Assembly (NCBI GenBank): GCA_039199225.1
Contig: JBCCSZ010000175.1
Span: 1-16,304, forward strand
Reading direction: 5' to 3'
Length of the DNA: 16,304 bases
From: JBCCSZ01 sp039199225
GTDB lineage: Bacteria; Bacteroidota; Bacteroidia; Chitinophagales; Saprospiraceae
Part shown: positions 1-7,403 of the stretch, piece by piece
How positions within the stretch are numbered: the first letter of the stretch is position 1
Layout: each line of letters starts with the position of its first letter
Program-made: the position numbers and the translations under genes
The notes under the pieces: generated by a model
What the model was told of the DNA's origin: nothing
The model's input: only the letters and a program-made list of their open reading frames with translations
The model's database searches: none

Positions 1-1832
1 ATACGTTTTACTTCCAGCATAAGAATGCCTTCTATAAATATGATTTGTCTGCTCGCAAAGGAGACATGCTACTCAGTTTCTCTGAAAGAGCGACCGCAAC
101 CGACTACAATGAGGTGGCCAACCACCTGGCTTACACCATTGATAACAATCTCTATGTGGCCAATAGCAAAAATCCAGAGATTGCGGTCACCCGCTTCAGC
201 GATCGCAATGTCGTCAGCGGACAGGCCATTGCGCGCTACGAATTTGGTATCAGTAAAGGTACCTTTTGGTCGGCAGATGGACTGAAGCTGGCCTTTTATG
301 AAAAGGATGAAACAGATGTGGCAGATTACCCACTGCTGAACGTCGGCCCAACGCCTGGTGCGCTTCAGGAGGTCAAATACCCAATGGCTGGCCAAAAAAG
401 TGAATATGCTCGCGTTGGGGTGTTCGATACCCAAAACGGACGCACTCTATACCTCAAGGTGGATGGTCCAAAGGATCAATTCCTCACCAACCTGGCCTGG
501 GGACCCAACGGTCAATACATCTACCTGGCTGTTCTCAATCGCGAACAAAACCGCATGTTGCTCAACCAATACGATGCAGCCAACGGCGCTTTTGTCAAAA
601 CACTCTTCGAGGAGACGCATAGCAAATATGTCGAGCCAGAACATCCCGTTTGGTTTCTACCCAACAATCCCAATGAGTTTTTGTGGATGAGCGAGCGCGA
701 TGGCTTTATGCATGTCTACCACTACAACCTGGAAGGCGAAATGCTCAAGCAGATTACCAAAGGAAATTGGACCGTACTGAACATCATCGGTTTGAGCAAT
801 AGTGGTAAAAACCTGATTGTAAAAGGAACAGACGAAAGTGGTCTGAACCAATATGCCTATTCCGTCACACTGAGCGGCGATAAAAAGCCCAAGCAGCTTT
901 CCGAAAAAAGTGGCGTCCACAGTTATGCCATGAGCGATGATGGCATTTTGCTGATCGATGTTTACTCTAGTGTCAAGACCCCTTATGTGGCAGACATTAT
1001 CAATACTCGTGGAAAGAAAGTCACCACCCTGAAGGCTTCGCCCAATCCCTTGCGCGACCATGCCATCGGTACACCGGAGATGGTAGAGGTAAAAGCAGCA
1101 GATGGCACCATTCTGAATGGTCGCATCATCAAGCCCAGCAATTTCAATCCTCGCGAGCGCTATCCGGTACTGGTCTATGTATATGGTGGACCACATGCCC
1201 AAATGGTCAGCAACCGCTGGATGGGAGGCGCACCACTTTGGATGTACCACTGGGCAGAGCAAGGCTACATTGTCTTTACCCTCGACAACCGCGGATCAGC
1301 CAATCGTGGTTTTGAATTTGAAAACATCATCCACCGCCAAATGGGAACCGTTGAAATCGAAGACCAAATGGCTGGTGTCGAATACCTCAAATCACTCAAC
1401 TACGTCGATGCAACCCGCATGGCTGTACATGGATGGAGCTATGGTGGTTTTATGGCCACTTCCCTGATGCTTCGCCAACCAGATGTATTCAAAGTAGGCG
1501 TTGCGGGTGGACCGGTGACGGACTGGAAGTACTACGAAGTGATGTATGGCGAAAGATACATGGACCAGCCACAAGAAAATCCGGAAGGCTACCGCAAAGC
1601 CAGCCTCCTGACCCATGCCGGCAACCTCAAAGGAGACCTCTTACTGATCCACGGCGCCCTGGACAACATCGTGGTCATGCAGCACAGCTATGCCCTGATC
1701 AACGAATTTATACGCCTGGGGACTTTGGTCGACTTCTTCCCATACCCCAATCACGAGCACAACGTTCGAGGCAAGGATCGGGTACACCTGATGAACAAGG
1801 TACTGACCTACATCGATGATAAACTGAAGTAG
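1..1832 (+). CDS. S9 family peptidase (DPP-IV-like prolyl oligopeptidase), 5' partial
   Basis: The reading frame is open from the first complete codon at base 3, so the start lies outside the window; 609 residues are visible. Residues 1 to about 350 are rich in beta-propeller-like blades (for example AYTIDNNLYV, FWSADGLKLAFYEKD) and match the DPP-IV N-terminal domain. The C-terminal 220 or so residues are an alpha/beta hydrolase: VYGGP supplies the usual oxyanion tyrosine, GWSYGG carries the nucleophile Ser479 (codon 1437), GALDN the aspartate Asp554, and NHEHNV the histidine, probably His586. Family members are secreted or periplasmic serine peptidases that release di- or tripeptides, often after proline. 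About 100-150 N-terminal residues, including any signal peptide, are missing if the length is typical. The DPP-IV double glutamate seems reduced to one Glu in YEFG (codon 240), so strict dipeptidyl specificity is not assured. Family assignment is strong; the exact substrate is not determined. A terminator follows. Confidence 0.93.
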   Translation, partial: TFYFQHKNAFYKYDLSARKGDMLLSFSERATATDYNEVANHLAYTIDNNLYVANSKNPEIAVTRFSDRNVVSGQAIARYEFGISKGTFWSADGLKLAFYEKDETDVADYPLLNVGPTPGALQEVKYPMAGQKSEYARVGVFDTQNGRTLYLKVDGPKDQFLTNLAWGPNGQYIYLAVLNREQNRMLLNQYDAANGAFVKTLFEETHSKYVEPEHPVWFLPNNPNEFLWMSERDGFMHVYHYNLEGEMLKQITKGNWTVLNIIGLSNSGKNLIVKGTDESGLNQYAYSVTLSGDKKPKQLSEKSGVHSYAMSDDGILLIDVYSSVKTPYVADIINTRGKKVTTLKASPNPLRDHAIGTPEMVEVKAADGTILNGRIIKPSNFNPRERYPVLVYVYGGPHAQMVSNRWMGGAPLWMYHWAEQGYIVFTLDNRGSANRGFEFENIIHRQMGTVEIEDQMAGVEYLKSLNYVDATRMAVHGWSYGGFMATSLMLRQPDVFKVGVAGGPVTDWKYYEVMYGERYMDQPQENPEGYRKASLLTHAGNLKGDLLLIHGALDNIVVMQHSYALINEFIRLGTLVDFFPYPNHEHNVRGKDRVHLMNKVLTYIDDKLK

Positions 1833-1870
1833 ATTTTTTAGTTCGGTCGCCTCTAGATCGAGCGTCTTGG

Positions 1871-1912
1871 AAAGCCCGAATCTCCACTGCTTGGAGGTTC
1901 GGGCTTTTTGCT
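1871..1912 (+). terminator. Rho-independent terminator of the S9 peptidase gene
   Basis: Bases 1871-1885 pair with 1893-1907 in an uninterrupted 15-bp stem with one G-T wobble and a 7-nt loop (ACTGCTT). The core is AAAGCCCGAA against TTCGGGCTTT, and the T-rich stretch TTTTTGCTTTT follows. It lies 38 nt after the peptidase stop and separates that gene from the PadR unit. Confidence 0.88.
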
Positions 1913-1919
1913 TTTCATC

Positions 1920-2002
1920 ATATTATCTACATTTATGGAAAATATAATCGACCCTTTTCTTGACTTCCATAATGATATTATCTACATTTACGGAAAATAT
2001 AA
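1920..2002 (+). repeat. Two 28-nt direct repeats, probable PadR operator
   Basis: Bases 1920-1947 and 1975-2002 are identical at 27 of 28 positions; the one difference is T against C at 1936/1991. Both copies contain TATTATCTACATTTA followed by GGAAAATATAA. The second copy ends 3 nt before the PadR ATG. Between them, TTCCATAAT (1965-1973) is nearly the reverse complement of TTTATGGAA (1932-1940), giving an additional inverted element. PadR proteins commonly bind operators in their own promoter, so the repeats are best read as an autoregulatory site. The repeat is seen directly; its role is inferred. Confidence 0.7.
1960..1990 (+). promoter_or_regulatory. Candidate Bacteroidota-type promoter of the PadR-permease unit
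   Basis: TTG at 1960-1962 stands 20 nt before TACATTTA (1983-1990), close to the Bacteroidota primary-sigma pattern of TTG, 19-21 nt, TAnnTTTG; the last base is A rather than G. The putative -7 box lies inside the second 28-nt repeat, so a repressor on the repeat would block it. The predicted leader would be only about 10 nt. Confidence 0.4.
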
Positions 2003-2005
2003 CGA

Positions 2006-2347
2006 ATGAAAGGCACCTATCTTGGCGAGTTCGAGGAGATCATTCTCTTAGCTGTTGCAGCATTGCAGGAGAATGCCTACGGCCTGGCGATCAAAAAAGA
2101 GCTAGAGGAGCAAACTGGGCGGAGCATCAGCTTGAGTGCGGTGCATGCGGCTTGTAACCGTTTGGAGACCAAAGGTTTTCTGGGTGCATACTTCGGCGAG
2201 AAATCCCAGCGTAGGGGAGGGAAGCGCAAGAAGATATACCGCCTGAGCCTCAAGGGGCAGCAAGCGCTGCAGGCTGCGCACGAATTGCGGCAACGCCTGT
2301 GGGCGCGCATTCCACCATCTGGCTTTCAACTCGATTGGTCATGGTAA
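2006..2347 (+). CDS. PadR family transcriptional regulator
   Basis: This 113-residue protein matches the PadR winged-helix family in length and sequence. It opens with MKGTYLGEFEEIILLAVAAL, followed by AYGLAIKKELEEQTGRSISL (start of the DNA-binding region), AVHAACNRLETKGFL (recognition-helix region) and the basic wing QRRGGKRKKIYRLSLKG. PadR proteins are usually dimeric repressors released by small ligands or stress. The ATG at 2006 follows the A-rich stretch GGAAAATATAACGA with no clear Shine-Dalgarno site, as expected in Bacteroidota. The stop overlaps the start of the permease gene by 7 nt (ATGGTAA), so the two are translationally coupled. PadR followed by a prefix-domain FtsX permease is a recurrent pair in Bacteroidota; the inducer and the target beyond its own operon are unknown. 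Confidence 0.93.
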   Translation: MKGTYLGEFEEIILLAVAALQENAYGLAIKKELEEQTGRSISLSAVHAACNRLETKGFLGAYFGEKSQRRGGKRKKIYRLSLKGQQALQAAHELRQRLWARIPPSGFQLDWSW

Positions 2348-5025
2348 AAGGGGAGCCTACTTACCACGATCCGCCCGAAAGGATACTCCGTTTGCTGCGT
2401 TGGTTTTGCGCCGATGATTTTCTGGAAGAGATCGAAGGTGACTTGTACGAACTGTATCAGGAAGAAGTTGCTGAGTATGGTTTGCCCAGAGCGCGGCGTC
2501 GGTTTTTCTTTTTATCGATGCGCTACATTCGGCCTTATTTTTTTGGGAAAAAAGATTTTTCATTTCACTTCATCCATCGAATCGATATGATCCGACATTA
2601 CCTAAAGGTGTCTTTCCGGCACCTGTTAAGACAAAAGTTTTTCTCGTTTATCAACATCCTAGGGCTGGCAACCGGGCTGGCTTGTTGCTTGTTGATAGCA
2701 TTGTTTATCCAGCACGAAATAAGCTACGATCGCCACTACGAAAAAGGCGAACAACTCTACCGAGTGGCCTATGATTATTCCATGAGGGGCAATGCGGGTT
2801 CTGGCGCAGTAGTACCAACTCCTGTGGCTTCGACCCTTCTGGAAGAGGTTCCGGGCGTACGTATGACGGCCCGGATTGCACCGTCGATGTCTGATGCAGG
2901 CAACAACCAATTTCGCCGGGCAGACCAGGAGCAAAATACCTATGAAGAGGGCTTTGTCTATGCTGATACGGCCTTTATGGAAATGTTTGATTTTCCAATG
3001 ATTCAGGGAGATGTGAAAACGGCTTTGGACGAGCCTAATACCATCGTATTGACCGAGCGAAAGGCGCGGCAGTATTTCTCTCCTGGCGAAAATCCGATCG
3101 GCCAAATCTTCTTTCTCAACAACAACAAAGACAATCCCTACAAGGTGAGTGGTGTGATGAAAGACTTGCCAGACAATACACATCTGCGCTTTGACTTTCT
3201 ACTGTCCATGCAGGGTTTGGAGGAAAGTAAAATCCCCAATTGGAACTTCTACAATTTTGTATCCTATGCCTTGCTGGAGGGGCAGGCCGAGTTGACCACC
3301 GTTAATGCCACTTTGAATAAGGTGCTGAACGCCTATGTCAACCCAGAGAGCGAGAAACAGGCGGCATTGGGTAATTACATGCGCTTCTACTTTCAGCCTC
3401 TTGCCGATATTCATTTGCATTCTGCGCACATCAGAGAATATTGGAGCCATGGTGATGTGCGTTATGTTTGGTTCTTTGGATTGATTGCTGCTTTTATTTT
3501 ACTGATTGCCTGCATCAACTTTATGAACTTATCGACGGCACGCTCTGCCAACCGAGCCAAAGAAGTAGGTCTTCGAAAGGTCTTTGGCTCCATGCGTCAA
3601 CAGTTGGCTGGCCGCTTTTTAACAGAATCGGTCCTGTTGAGTGTACTCGCCTTTATGCTTAGTATTTTCATGGTGCGATTGGCGCTGCCTTATTTTAATT
3701 TATTGAGTGGTAAGTCCCTGCAACTGCCTTGGCAAGAGCCCTTGATTATTGGAGCTGCCTTTCTCGGGGTGATTGGCGTTGGCTTGCTGGCAGGAGCCTA
3801 TCCGTCTACCTTTCTATCTGCCTTCAAACCCATCCAAGTATTGAAAGGAAAATTGCGAATTGGTAGTCGCAGTGGTCGTTTGCGCTCCTCTTTGGTCGTT
3901 TTTCAATTTACGCTGTCGATTGCTCTCATCATCAGCAGTTTGGTGGTGTATCAGCAGCTGAATTACATCCAAAATAAAAAGCTTGGCTTTGACAAAGAGC
4001 AACTGTTGATCGTCGAAGACAGCCATACCTTGGGTGCGTCGATGGCTTCTTTCAAAGAGACACTTAAGCAACTACCCGAAGTGGAGCAAGTGTCGGTGAG
4101 TAGTTATTTGCCAGTGGGAGGCTACATGCGCAACAATTCAAGTGCATGGACTGGAGCAGTGGAAACAAAGGAGAATTCTGTAGGGCTTGCCAAGTGGTAT
4201 GTGGACTTTGACTACTTGGAAACTTTGGGGATGGAGATTATCGAAGGGCGTGGGTTTTCGAGCGAGTTCCCGACTGACTCGCAAGCCATAGTACTCAATG
4301 AGCAGGCGGTGAAAATGCTGAAGCTCGAAGATCCGATCGGAAAGAAAGTCAGTTCTTATACTTATCTGGATGCTAAGACGGGCAAGGTCTTGTATGATAC
4401 CTACACAGTGATCGGTGTGGTCCGTGATTTTCATTACGAGTCCATGAAGGTTAATATCGAGGGCTTGAGTTTGGTTATTGGCAATTCGATGGTTTCTACG
4501 GCGGTCAGGCTGAGGCCGGGAGCCCTTGCGGCGTCGGTTGAGAAGGTAAAGAGTGTGTGGGAGCAATTTGCCCCCAACCAAAGTTTTCGCTATCACTTCA
4601 TGGATGAGCAGTATACGGCTATGTATGAACAAGAAGAGTGGATCGGGAGCATTTTTGCCATCTTTACGGGTCTGGCTATTTTTATTGCTTGTCTGGGGTT
4701 ATTTGCTCTGGCAGCCTTTATGGCAGAGCAGAGACAAAAAGAAATCAGCATCCGCAAAGTGTTGGGTGCTTCTACCTCTTCCATCTTAATACTGCTCACT
4801 AAAAACTTTCTCTTGTTGGTAGTGCTTGCCATCTTCTTGGCGGTGCCTTTGGCCTGGTATTTTATGAGTGCTTGGTTGGCGGACTTTGCCTATCAGATTG
4901 AGCTGAGTTGGCTGATTTTTGTGTTGTCGGGTTTATTGGCTTTGGTGATTTCTGTGCTGACCATTTCGTACCAGGCTTTCAAGGTAGCGTTTACTGATCC
5001 TGCGGAAAAACTGCGAACAGAGTAA
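2341..5025 (+). CDS. FtsX/MacB-like ABC transporter permease with N-terminal prefix domain
   Basis: The chosen ATG at 2341 overlaps the PadR stop and places the prefix motif PPERILRLLRWFCADDFLEEI about ten residues in, giving 894 aa; the upstream in-frame GTG at 2299 would lie deep inside PadR. Residues 8-85 match the permease prefix domain of Bacteroidota. Two FtsX modules follow, with hydrophobic segments near 100-126, 376-397, 428-452, 466-490, 515-540, 767-793, 818-842 and 853-880, and extracytoplasmic MacB-type periplasmic core regions between TM1 and TM2 and between TM5 and TM6. Signature stretches are INILGLATGLACCLLI, INFMNLSTARSANRAKEVGL and EISIRKVLGAS. Such proteins are inner-membrane parts of mechanotransmission ABC systems (lipoprotein release, efflux, signalling). 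No ATPase gene is next to it, so the partner must be encoded elsewhere. The substrate is unknown. Confidence 0.92.
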   Translation: MVKGEPTYHDPPERILRLLRWFCADDFLEEIEGDLYELYQEEVAEYGLPRARRRFFFLSMRYIRPYFFGKKDFSFHFIHRIDMIRHYLKVSFRHLLRQKFFSFINILGLATGLACCLLIALFIQHEISYDRHYEKGEQLYRVAYDYSMRGNAGSGAVVPTPVASTLLEEVPGVRMTARIAPSMSDAGNNQFRRADQEQNTYEEGFVYADTAFMEMFDFPMIQGDVKTALDEPNTIVLTERKARQYFSPGENPIGQIFFLNNNKDNPYKVSGVMKDLPDNTHLRFDFLLSMQGLEESKIPNWNFYNFVSYALLEGQAELTTVNATLNKVLNAYVNPESEKQAALGNYMRFYFQPLADIHLHSAHIREYWSHGDVRYVWFFGLIAAFILLIACINFMNLSTARSANRAKEVGLRKVFGSMRQQLAGRFLTESVLLSVLAFMLSIFMVRLALPYFNLLSGKSLQLPWQEPLIIGAAFLGVIGVGLLAGAYPSTFLSAFKPIQVLKGKLRIGSRSGRLRSSLVVFQFTLSIALIISSLVVYQQLNYIQNKKLGFDKEQLLIVEDSHTLGASMASFKETLKQLPEVEQVSVSSYLPVGGYMRNNSSAWTGAVETKENSVGLAKWYVDFDYLETLGMEIIEGRGFSSEFPTDSQAIVLNEQAVKMLKLEDPIGKKVSSYTYLDAKTGKVLYDTYTVIGVVRDFHYESMKVNIEGLSLVIGNSMVSTAVRLRPGALAASVEKVKSVWEQFAPNQSFRYHFMDEQYTAMYEQEEWIGSIFAIFTGLAIFIACLGLFALAAFMAEQRQKEISIRKVLGASTSSILILLTKNFLLLVVLAIFLAVPLAWYFMSAWLADFAYQIELSWLIFVLSGLLALVISVLTISYQAFKVAFTDPAEKLRTE

Positions 5026-5032
5026 GAAAAGA

Positions 5033-5068
5033 CATCACCCCAGAATGGTCGAACATTTTGGGATGATG
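5033..5068. terminator. Hairpin between convergent genes, possible terminator
   Basis: Bases 5033-5047 pair with 5054-5068: 15 positions with one mismatch and one G-T wobble, around a 6-nt loop (GTCGAA). It starts 8 nt after the permease stop and lies 36 nt beyond the end of the opposite-strand gene. There is no good T run on either side, so termination efficiency is uncertain; it may serve both strands. Confidence 0.5.
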
Positions 5069-5103
5069 CCAATTTAAAGGACTGGTACTGTACTTAAATA
5101 ACC

Positions 5104-6201
5104 TTACTTAACAATCATTCTCTTGCGAGCCATGGATTTACCATCGATTTCTACAGCGTAGATGTAAACACCGCTGCTCAAGTTATTTGCATTGAACTCA
5201 ACAGTTCCTCTTCCACTGTCAATGTCGATGATTTTCAAAACGGAACCCTTTGTATCGTAAATGACCAACTGGGCATTGTTCAATTCCAGCGGAATATCGT
5301 ATTCGATCAGGGTATTACCGGAAAATGGATTTGGGCGGTTTTGGTTCAAACCGATTCTGCTATTTAGGTTAGAATTCAGACTTCCTGTCTTTCCTTCTTT
5401 TCCTTCTAGTTTATCGAGGCGTTCTTTCAATTCATTGATTTGCGCCTGCTGTTCTTTGAGGGCCTCCGTGAGTACAGGAATGATCATATCGTAATTCATC
5501 ACTTCATAATCGGCAATCTTACCTTCGGCCGTAAGTGTTTGCTGAACCGCTTCAGGCATGACCTCTTTGACCTCCTGAGCGATGAAACCATACTGTCTGC
5601 CTTCGACTAAGTTGAGTTCTGGACGCTCTGCGGAGCGATACTCGTAGGTAACACCGTTCAGCTTGCGAATGATGCTCATAGCATTTTCTACCTTTTCGAT
5701 ATTTTGCTTCAGCTGTGCATCTGAAACGACCCACATACCACCTGTGGCTACACCGGAGCCAAAGATTTGGAAGACAGGTCTCGGTGCCATACTACCAGCA
5801 GGAGCTGGGAACGTATCGAAGAAAGCAGCCAGGATTTTGCCACATCCCAAGCCATTATTTGGCGTACTCAGTGTCGGTCCATCTTGAGCAATGAGTAATG
5901 GCAAACCACGGAAGGTCAGCGAAGGAAAATTAAAGGCGCCAAATGCCTGCATGCCCAAGTTGATGGCATTGGAAGTATCGGTCTGGGCTCTGAAACCATA
6001 AAGGTCGCAACCTGTAACGGTTGGGCCGGGAGCACCACCGGATTCACCCAAAGAAACAAATTTTCCATTGGGGTTGAGGGGGCCTGTTGGTGGAAAAAGG
6101 CCAAAGTTGTTTCCTCCGTATAGAGGCTGCGCATCAACGCTCAAAGAAAACAACATTAAGGATAAGCAACTGAGGAAAATAATTTTGAACAGATTTTTCA
6201 T
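5104..6201 (-). CDS. Secreted S74 chaperone-domain ('tail fiber domain') protein with T9SS type A sorting domain
   Basis: The 365-residue protein starts with a clear Sec signal peptide (MKNLFKIIFLSCLSLMLFSL, cleavage likely near VDA/Q at 24-25). Residues 25-155 are a Gly/Pro-rich region I do not recognise. Residues 159 to about 255 match the peptidase S74 intramolecular chaperone domain: VSDAQLKQNIEKV carries the Ser160-Asp161 cleavage site and the conserved Leu-Lys, followed by GVTYEYR, YGFIAQEVKEVMPEAV and YDMIIPVLTEALKEQQ, then a short coiled coil (INELKERLDKLEGKEG). In phage tailspikes this domain drives trimerisation and cuts itself off. Residues 284-365 form a type A T9SS tail (LNQNRPNPFSGNT, IYDTKGSVLK, LSSGVYIYAVEIDGK, KRMIVK). 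It would therefore be exported through Sec and T9SS to the cell surface. Its function is unknown; bacterial S74 proteins are usually annotated as tail fiber domain-containing proteins. It stands alone on its strand. Confidence 0.9.
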   Translation of the reverse strand: MKNLFKIIFLSCLSLMLFSLSVDAQPLYGGNNFGLFPPTGPLNPNGKFVSLGESGGAPGPTVTGCDLYGFRAQTDTSNAINLGMQAFGAFNFPSLTFRGLPLLIAQDGPTLSTPNNGLGCGKILAAFFDTFPAPAGSMAPRPVFQIFGSGVATGGMWVVSDAQLKQNIEKVENAMSIIRKLNGVTYEYRSAERPELNLVEGRQYGFIAQEVKEVMPEAVQQTLTAEGKIADYEVMNYDMIIPVLTEALKEQQAQINELKERLDKLEGKEGKTGSLNSNLNSRIGLNQNRPNPFSGNTLIEYDIPLELNNAQLVIYDTKGSVLKIIDIDSGRGTVEFNANNLSSGVYIYAVEIDGKSMARKRMIVK

Positions 6202-6245
6202 TTTAATTACTTTTTAGTTTAATCAAATAATTAGCGAGAGGGTCC

Positions 6246-6312
6246 CCAAGGGTGCAAATGCTCCTTGGAGAAACGACTATGCAAACGACTGCCTACCCGG
6301 GAACGGCAGTTG
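6246..6312 (-). promoter_or_regulatory. Two hairpins in the leader of the S74-protein gene
   Basis: Read on the minus strand, the presumed leader contains two stems. 6246-6251 CCAAGG pairs with 6263-6268 CCTTGG. 6286-6293 pairs with 6305-6312, an 8-bp stem (ACTGCC/GGCAGT core plus a wobble and a C-G) around a loop holding CCCGGG. A short direct repeat AACGACT sits between them at about 6272-6278 and 6284-6290. They lie 45-112 nt upstream of the ATG, where leader structures can affect mRNA stability or translation. No known riboswitch class is recognisable. Confidence 0.3.
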
Positions 6313-6342
6313 GAATACAAATTATGGTGCGATGATACGAAC

Positions 6343-6358
6343 TTATACGCCCGTATAA
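6343..6358. promoter_or_regulatory. 16-nt perfect palindrome, possible operator
   Basis: TTATACG (6343-6349) and CGTATAA (6352-6358) are exact reverse complements separated by CC. The site is 142-157 nt upstream of the S74-protein ATG. Its size and symmetry fit a dimeric regulator's operator, but no cognate regulator can be named. Confidence 0.35.
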
Positions 6359-6815
6359 ATACAGTTGAAATTCATCCTAAATAGACGAAAAAAGTCATGG
6401 TAATTTTAGTAGGATATTGGGGGTTTAGCCCAAGTCCTGATGTAATTGTTTTGACATACTTGCAGGTGAGGAAATCAGCCTTTTCGACTTTACAACAGCT
6501 GGTTGGCATTGTAAAAGTACAGTAAGTCAGATCAAATGATATTTTTTACAATCACTTGATAATCAAATGGCTGAAGACATATTTACCCGTAGGTGAAATA
6601 CTAGAATGGTGTTGATAGAAATTCCCTTAATTGAAAGTAAAGTAGGCTCTTTTGATTTGAAACATTATCAGCAGGCGAGAACAGAATGTTTCTTATTTTC
6701 TTGAAATAAATATACAGCTTAATTTTTAAAAGTCAAACTAATTTAAAAACAATTAGCTAATAATTTAATGCTCTATTTACTTTGGCTTTTGATTGCTTGT
6801 CTCTTGGTGCAGATG

Positions 6816-7403
6816 CTACTTGTTTTGTGGTGGAACTGGCTTTTCTTTTAAAAACTGATCGGTAAAATGTTCCCGTCGCTTGGGTTTTGAAAACCGTTCT
6901 TTGTTGTAGGCCGCAGATTGACCTTTGGGAATGGACAAGCTTTTCCATTGGCTGCCTTTGATCATTCGACCGATGTAGACAATCTGTCCGATGTGCGAAG
7001 CATAATGTGCCAGTTGTCGGTTGATGGCCTCGGGAATGCTATGCCCCATATTGCGAATGTAAATGGTGGTATCGAAATTGTCTTTGTTGACAGAGTCGAG
7101 GGCCTGGAAAAGGCATTGCCACCCCTCTTCCCATTTGTCGATCATCTCCTCTTGGCTTTGGATGTCCATCTCAAATTCACTGTCCCGATTGCGCCATTCC
7201 TTTTCGCCATCCGAGCTGAGAAAATCCGTCCATCGAGAAAGCATATTGCCTCTGAGGTGTTTGACAATCAGTGCAATGGAGTTGCTTTCTTCATTGTACT
7301 GCCAAAAGAGTTCTTCCTCCGTCAGCTGGTCAAAGGTGCGCTGACCGAGGGCTTTATAAAATTCAAATTGCTTGCGAACACTTTGGAGGTAGTTGTCGAT
7401 CAT
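6816..7403 (-). CDS. DUF1572 family protein (DinB-like fold)
   Basis: The 195-residue product matches the DUF1572 family along its length: MIDNYLQSVRKQFEFYKALG, NEESNSIALIVKHLRGNMLS, RWTDFLSSDGEKEWRNRD, WEEGWQCLFQALDSV, and INRQLAHYASHIGQIVYIG, then a basic tail. DUF1572 belongs to the DinB/YfiT four-helix superfamily, whose members bind a divalent metal through three histidines; here His49 (VKHLRG) with His133 and His137 (AHYASH) fit this triad. Some superfamily members are thiol-dependent transferases or stress-induced proteins, but no activity is known for this subfamily. There is no signal peptide, so it is probably cytoplasmic. ATG at 7401-7403 is chosen because the family begins just before the NYLQSV helix. 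It is transcribed away from the MutS-like gene, and its immediate neighbours do not suggest a role. Confidence 0.9.
   Translation of the reverse strand: MIDNYLQSVRKQFEFYKALGQRTFDQLTEEELFWQYNEESNSIALIVKHLRGNMLSRWTDFLSSDGEKEWRNRDSEFEMDIQSQEEMIDKWEEGWQCLFQALDSVNKDNFDTTIYIRNMGHSIPEAINRQLAHYASHIGQIVYIGRMIKGSQWKSLSIPKGQSAAYNKERFSKPKRREHFTDQFLKEKPVPPQNK

Larger units (their letters stand above)
6202..6815. other. Long intergenic region, no supported gene
   Basis: These 614 bases separate the start of the S74-protein gene from the end of the DUF1572 gene, both on the minus strand. The part nearest the S74 gene (6202-6360) holds two hairpins and a palindrome, listed separately. The part from about 6520 to 6780 is AT-rich, and I see no gene in it. 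Open frames such as 6397-6525 and 6605-6703 (+) are short and resemble nothing I know. I could not place a convincing TAnnTTTG promoter on the minus strand. Confidence 0.6.

Noticed and set aside
45..47. TTG start for the S9 peptidase
   Set aside because: The frame is open back to base 3 with propeller-like sequence (YFQHKNAFYKYDLS), so the gene is cut by the window edge.
657..1262. 201-codon minus-strand frame opposite the S9 peptidase
   Set aside because: It is a shadow of the strongly supported peptidase gene and has no recognisable similarity.
2299..2340. Earlier GTG start for the permease
   Set aside because: It would add 14 residues encoded within PadR; the ATG at 2341 places the prefix domain at the expected distance and overlaps the stop in the usual way.
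5104..6201. Prophage remnant suggested by the S74 'tail fiber' domain
   Set aside because: A Sec signal peptide and a T9SS tail mark it as a cellular surface protein, and no other phage genes are nearby.
6397..6525. 42-codon plus-strand frame in the intergenic region
   Set aside because: It is short, resembles no family I know and stands alone; probably chance.
6605..6703. 32-codon plus-strand frame in the intergenic region
   Set aside because: It is too short, with no supporting context or recognisable similarity.
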